This document shows positions 14,381 through 15,281 of a stretch of 15,281 nucleotides of DNA, piece after piece (the first letter of the stretch is position 1; the number at the start of each line of letters is the position of its first letter). Source of the stretch: Deltaproteobacteria bacterium (GTDB lineage: Bacteria > Desulfobacterota > Binatia > UBA9968); NCBI GenBank assembly GCA_005878685.1, contig VBLN01000046.1, positions 1 to 15,281 of the forward strand, read 5' to 3'. Made by a program: the position numbers and the translations under genes. The notes beneath the pieces are model-generated. The model made no database searches. It worked only from the letters and a program-made list of their open reading frames with translations, and was not told the origin of the DNA.

Positions 14381-15281
14381 CTACTTTACCCTGGCAAGCT
14401 CGTCATCGATGATGCCGACGAAGCTGTCAAGAGACTGAGCGCCCGATAAGGGCCGGCCATTGATGAAAAAGGCCGGCGTGCCTGTAACGCCCAGCTGGTT
14501 TCCCTCGTCTACATCTTTCTGTACAGCAGCTTTATACTTGCCACTCTCCAGACAGCGATCAAAGGCGGCCACGTCCAGCCCCGCCTCTTTGGCCAGGTTG
14601 CTTAATTGATTCGGTTCAGACTTTAAATCGGCGGCGTAGAGCTTGTCATGCAACGCCCAGAACTTTCCCTGCTCATTCGCGCACCGGGCCCCCTCAGCCG
14701 CCCTCCGCGCCTGCGGGTGCAGGCTATCGATCGGAAAGTCGCGGTGGACAAGTTTCACTTTGTTGCCATATTTCGATAAAAGCTTTGTGAATGTCGCCTG
14801 GACCTGCTTGCAGAAGGGACACTGGAAATCCTCGAACTTCACAATTGTCACCGGTGCCTTCGCTCCCCCCTTAAAAGGTGCGCCGTTTATACTGACATCA
14901 AGCCGCAAAACCGGAGGAGGTTGTAGGTGAACCTTGACCGTCGTCTTGTCTTTGAGAGATTTGATAAACTCCTCGCGCTTAGCCCCAAGCTTTTGGTTCT
15001 GCAAGTAAGATCTGATCTGCTGCCGCACCGTAGTTTCATCGCCTTGTATGCGCGACTTATTTGCCTTGTAGAATGCGTCTACCTCTTCCTCGGTCACGAG
15101 GCCAACCTTTGCAGTCACCTCTTTGTCTAAAAGCGCAGGAACCGAGACACCTCGTCTGGCAGCTTCTTTGGCCAGGAGACGCTCTGAGATCATTGCTTCC
15201 AGCTTTTCACGCTTAAGGTTGTAGAGCTGCTCCTGGAGCTTGGCGAGCGGGGCGCCGATCGCCTTTTCAACTTGTTCAACC
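14381..15281 (-). CDS. DsbA-like thioredoxin-fold protein with SurA/PpiC-like N-terminal part, N-terminus cut by window edge
   Basis: The frame is open from the right edge to the TAG/TAA-type stop at 14381, giving at least 299 residues; the ATG at 15193 is internal. The first visible part (APLAKLQEQLYNLKREKLEA, then MISERLLAKEAARRG) is a helical segment like the N-terminal domain of SurA/PpiC peptidyl-prolyl isomerases. It is followed by EEEVDAFYKANKSRI. The second part is a DsbA/DsbG-like thioredoxin fold with EDFQCPFCKQ (active site CPFC near 14810-14821), HRDFPIDSLHPQA, an inserted helical domain and the cis-proline loop GVTGTPAFF. It probably acts in the periplasm as an oxidoreductase for disulfides. 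The signal peptide would lie beyond the window. Confidence 0.87.
   Translation of the reverse strand, partial: VEQVEKAIGAPLAKLQEQLYNLKREKLEAMISERLLAKEAARRGVSVPALLDKEVTAKVGLVTEEEVDAFYKANKSRIQGDETTVRQQIRSYLQNQKLGAKREEFIKSLKDKTTVKVHLQPPPVLRLDVSINGAPFKGGAKAPVTIVKFEDFQCPFCKQVQATFTKLLSKYGNKVKLVHRDFPIDSLHPQARRAAEGARCANEQGKFWALHDKLYAADLKSEPNQLSNLAKEAGLDVAAFDRCLESGKYKAAVQKDVDEGNQLGVTGTPAFFINGRPLSGAQSLDSFVGIIDDELARVK

Overview
The window looks like a chromosomal accessory region from an uncultivated, metabolically versatile soil or subsurface bacterium. It has moderate GC, strong AGGAGG-type ribosome sites and three complete NitT/TauT-type solute-binding proteins with no permease or ATPase beside them. 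It also carries COG2159 amidohydrolases, an SDR and a HpcH/HpaI aldolase. This mixture is familiar from metagenome-assembled genomes of Desulfobacterota, Binatota and Rokubacteria-like lineages. The assignment is an inference from gene content only. I see no rRNA, tRNA, CRISPR array, phage gene or transposase.

Left part (1-2052): a heme-oxygenase-like (TenA/PqqC-type) metalloprotein runs off the left edge on the minus strand. A 434-base gene-free stretch follows. Then comes a plus-strand run of small membrane proteins (YtxH-type, DUF948-type) and a broken PGPGW/DUF454-like membrane protein gene.

Minus-strand group (2053-5094): reading in the direction of transcription, an SDR oxidoreductase, an amidohydrolase, a small HExxH metallopeptidase of unrecognised family and a GlcG/HbpS-type protein. 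A recognisable promoter lies before the SDR. A 567-base stretch upstream contains two pairs of direct repeats, both with a 20-base period. After it, an RpoD-type sigma-70 factor is encoded on the plus strand. Its N-terminus is very acidic and has no evident region 1.1.

Right part (7213-15281): a C-terminal relic of a solute-binding protein lies on the minus strand (7265-7429), followed by an intact solute-binding protein on the plus strand. Next are a LigJ-like 4-oxalomesaconate hydratase (minus) and a divergently transcribed HpcH/HpaI aldolase (plus), with a long imperfect inverted repeat between them. Together these two suggest the last two steps of meta-cleavage catabolism of protocatechuate or gallate. 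Beyond them are a VOC (glyoxalase/extradiol dioxygenase fold) gene broken by an internal deletion with frameshift, a second solute-binding protein just upstream of it, and a clear intrinsic terminator. Then come a NodB-type deacetylase-fold enzyme, a third solute-binding protein, and a periplasmic DsbA-like protein with a SurA/PpiC-like N-terminal part that runs off the right edge.

Taken together, the right part reads as capture of small organic acids or aromatics by binding proteins plus enzymes for their breakdown, with visible gene decay (three broken genes in 15 kb). No clearly new molecular machine is evident. The best leads are the LigJ plus HpaI pairing, the unassigned HExxH protein, the repeat block before the sigma factor and the decaying binding-protein genes.
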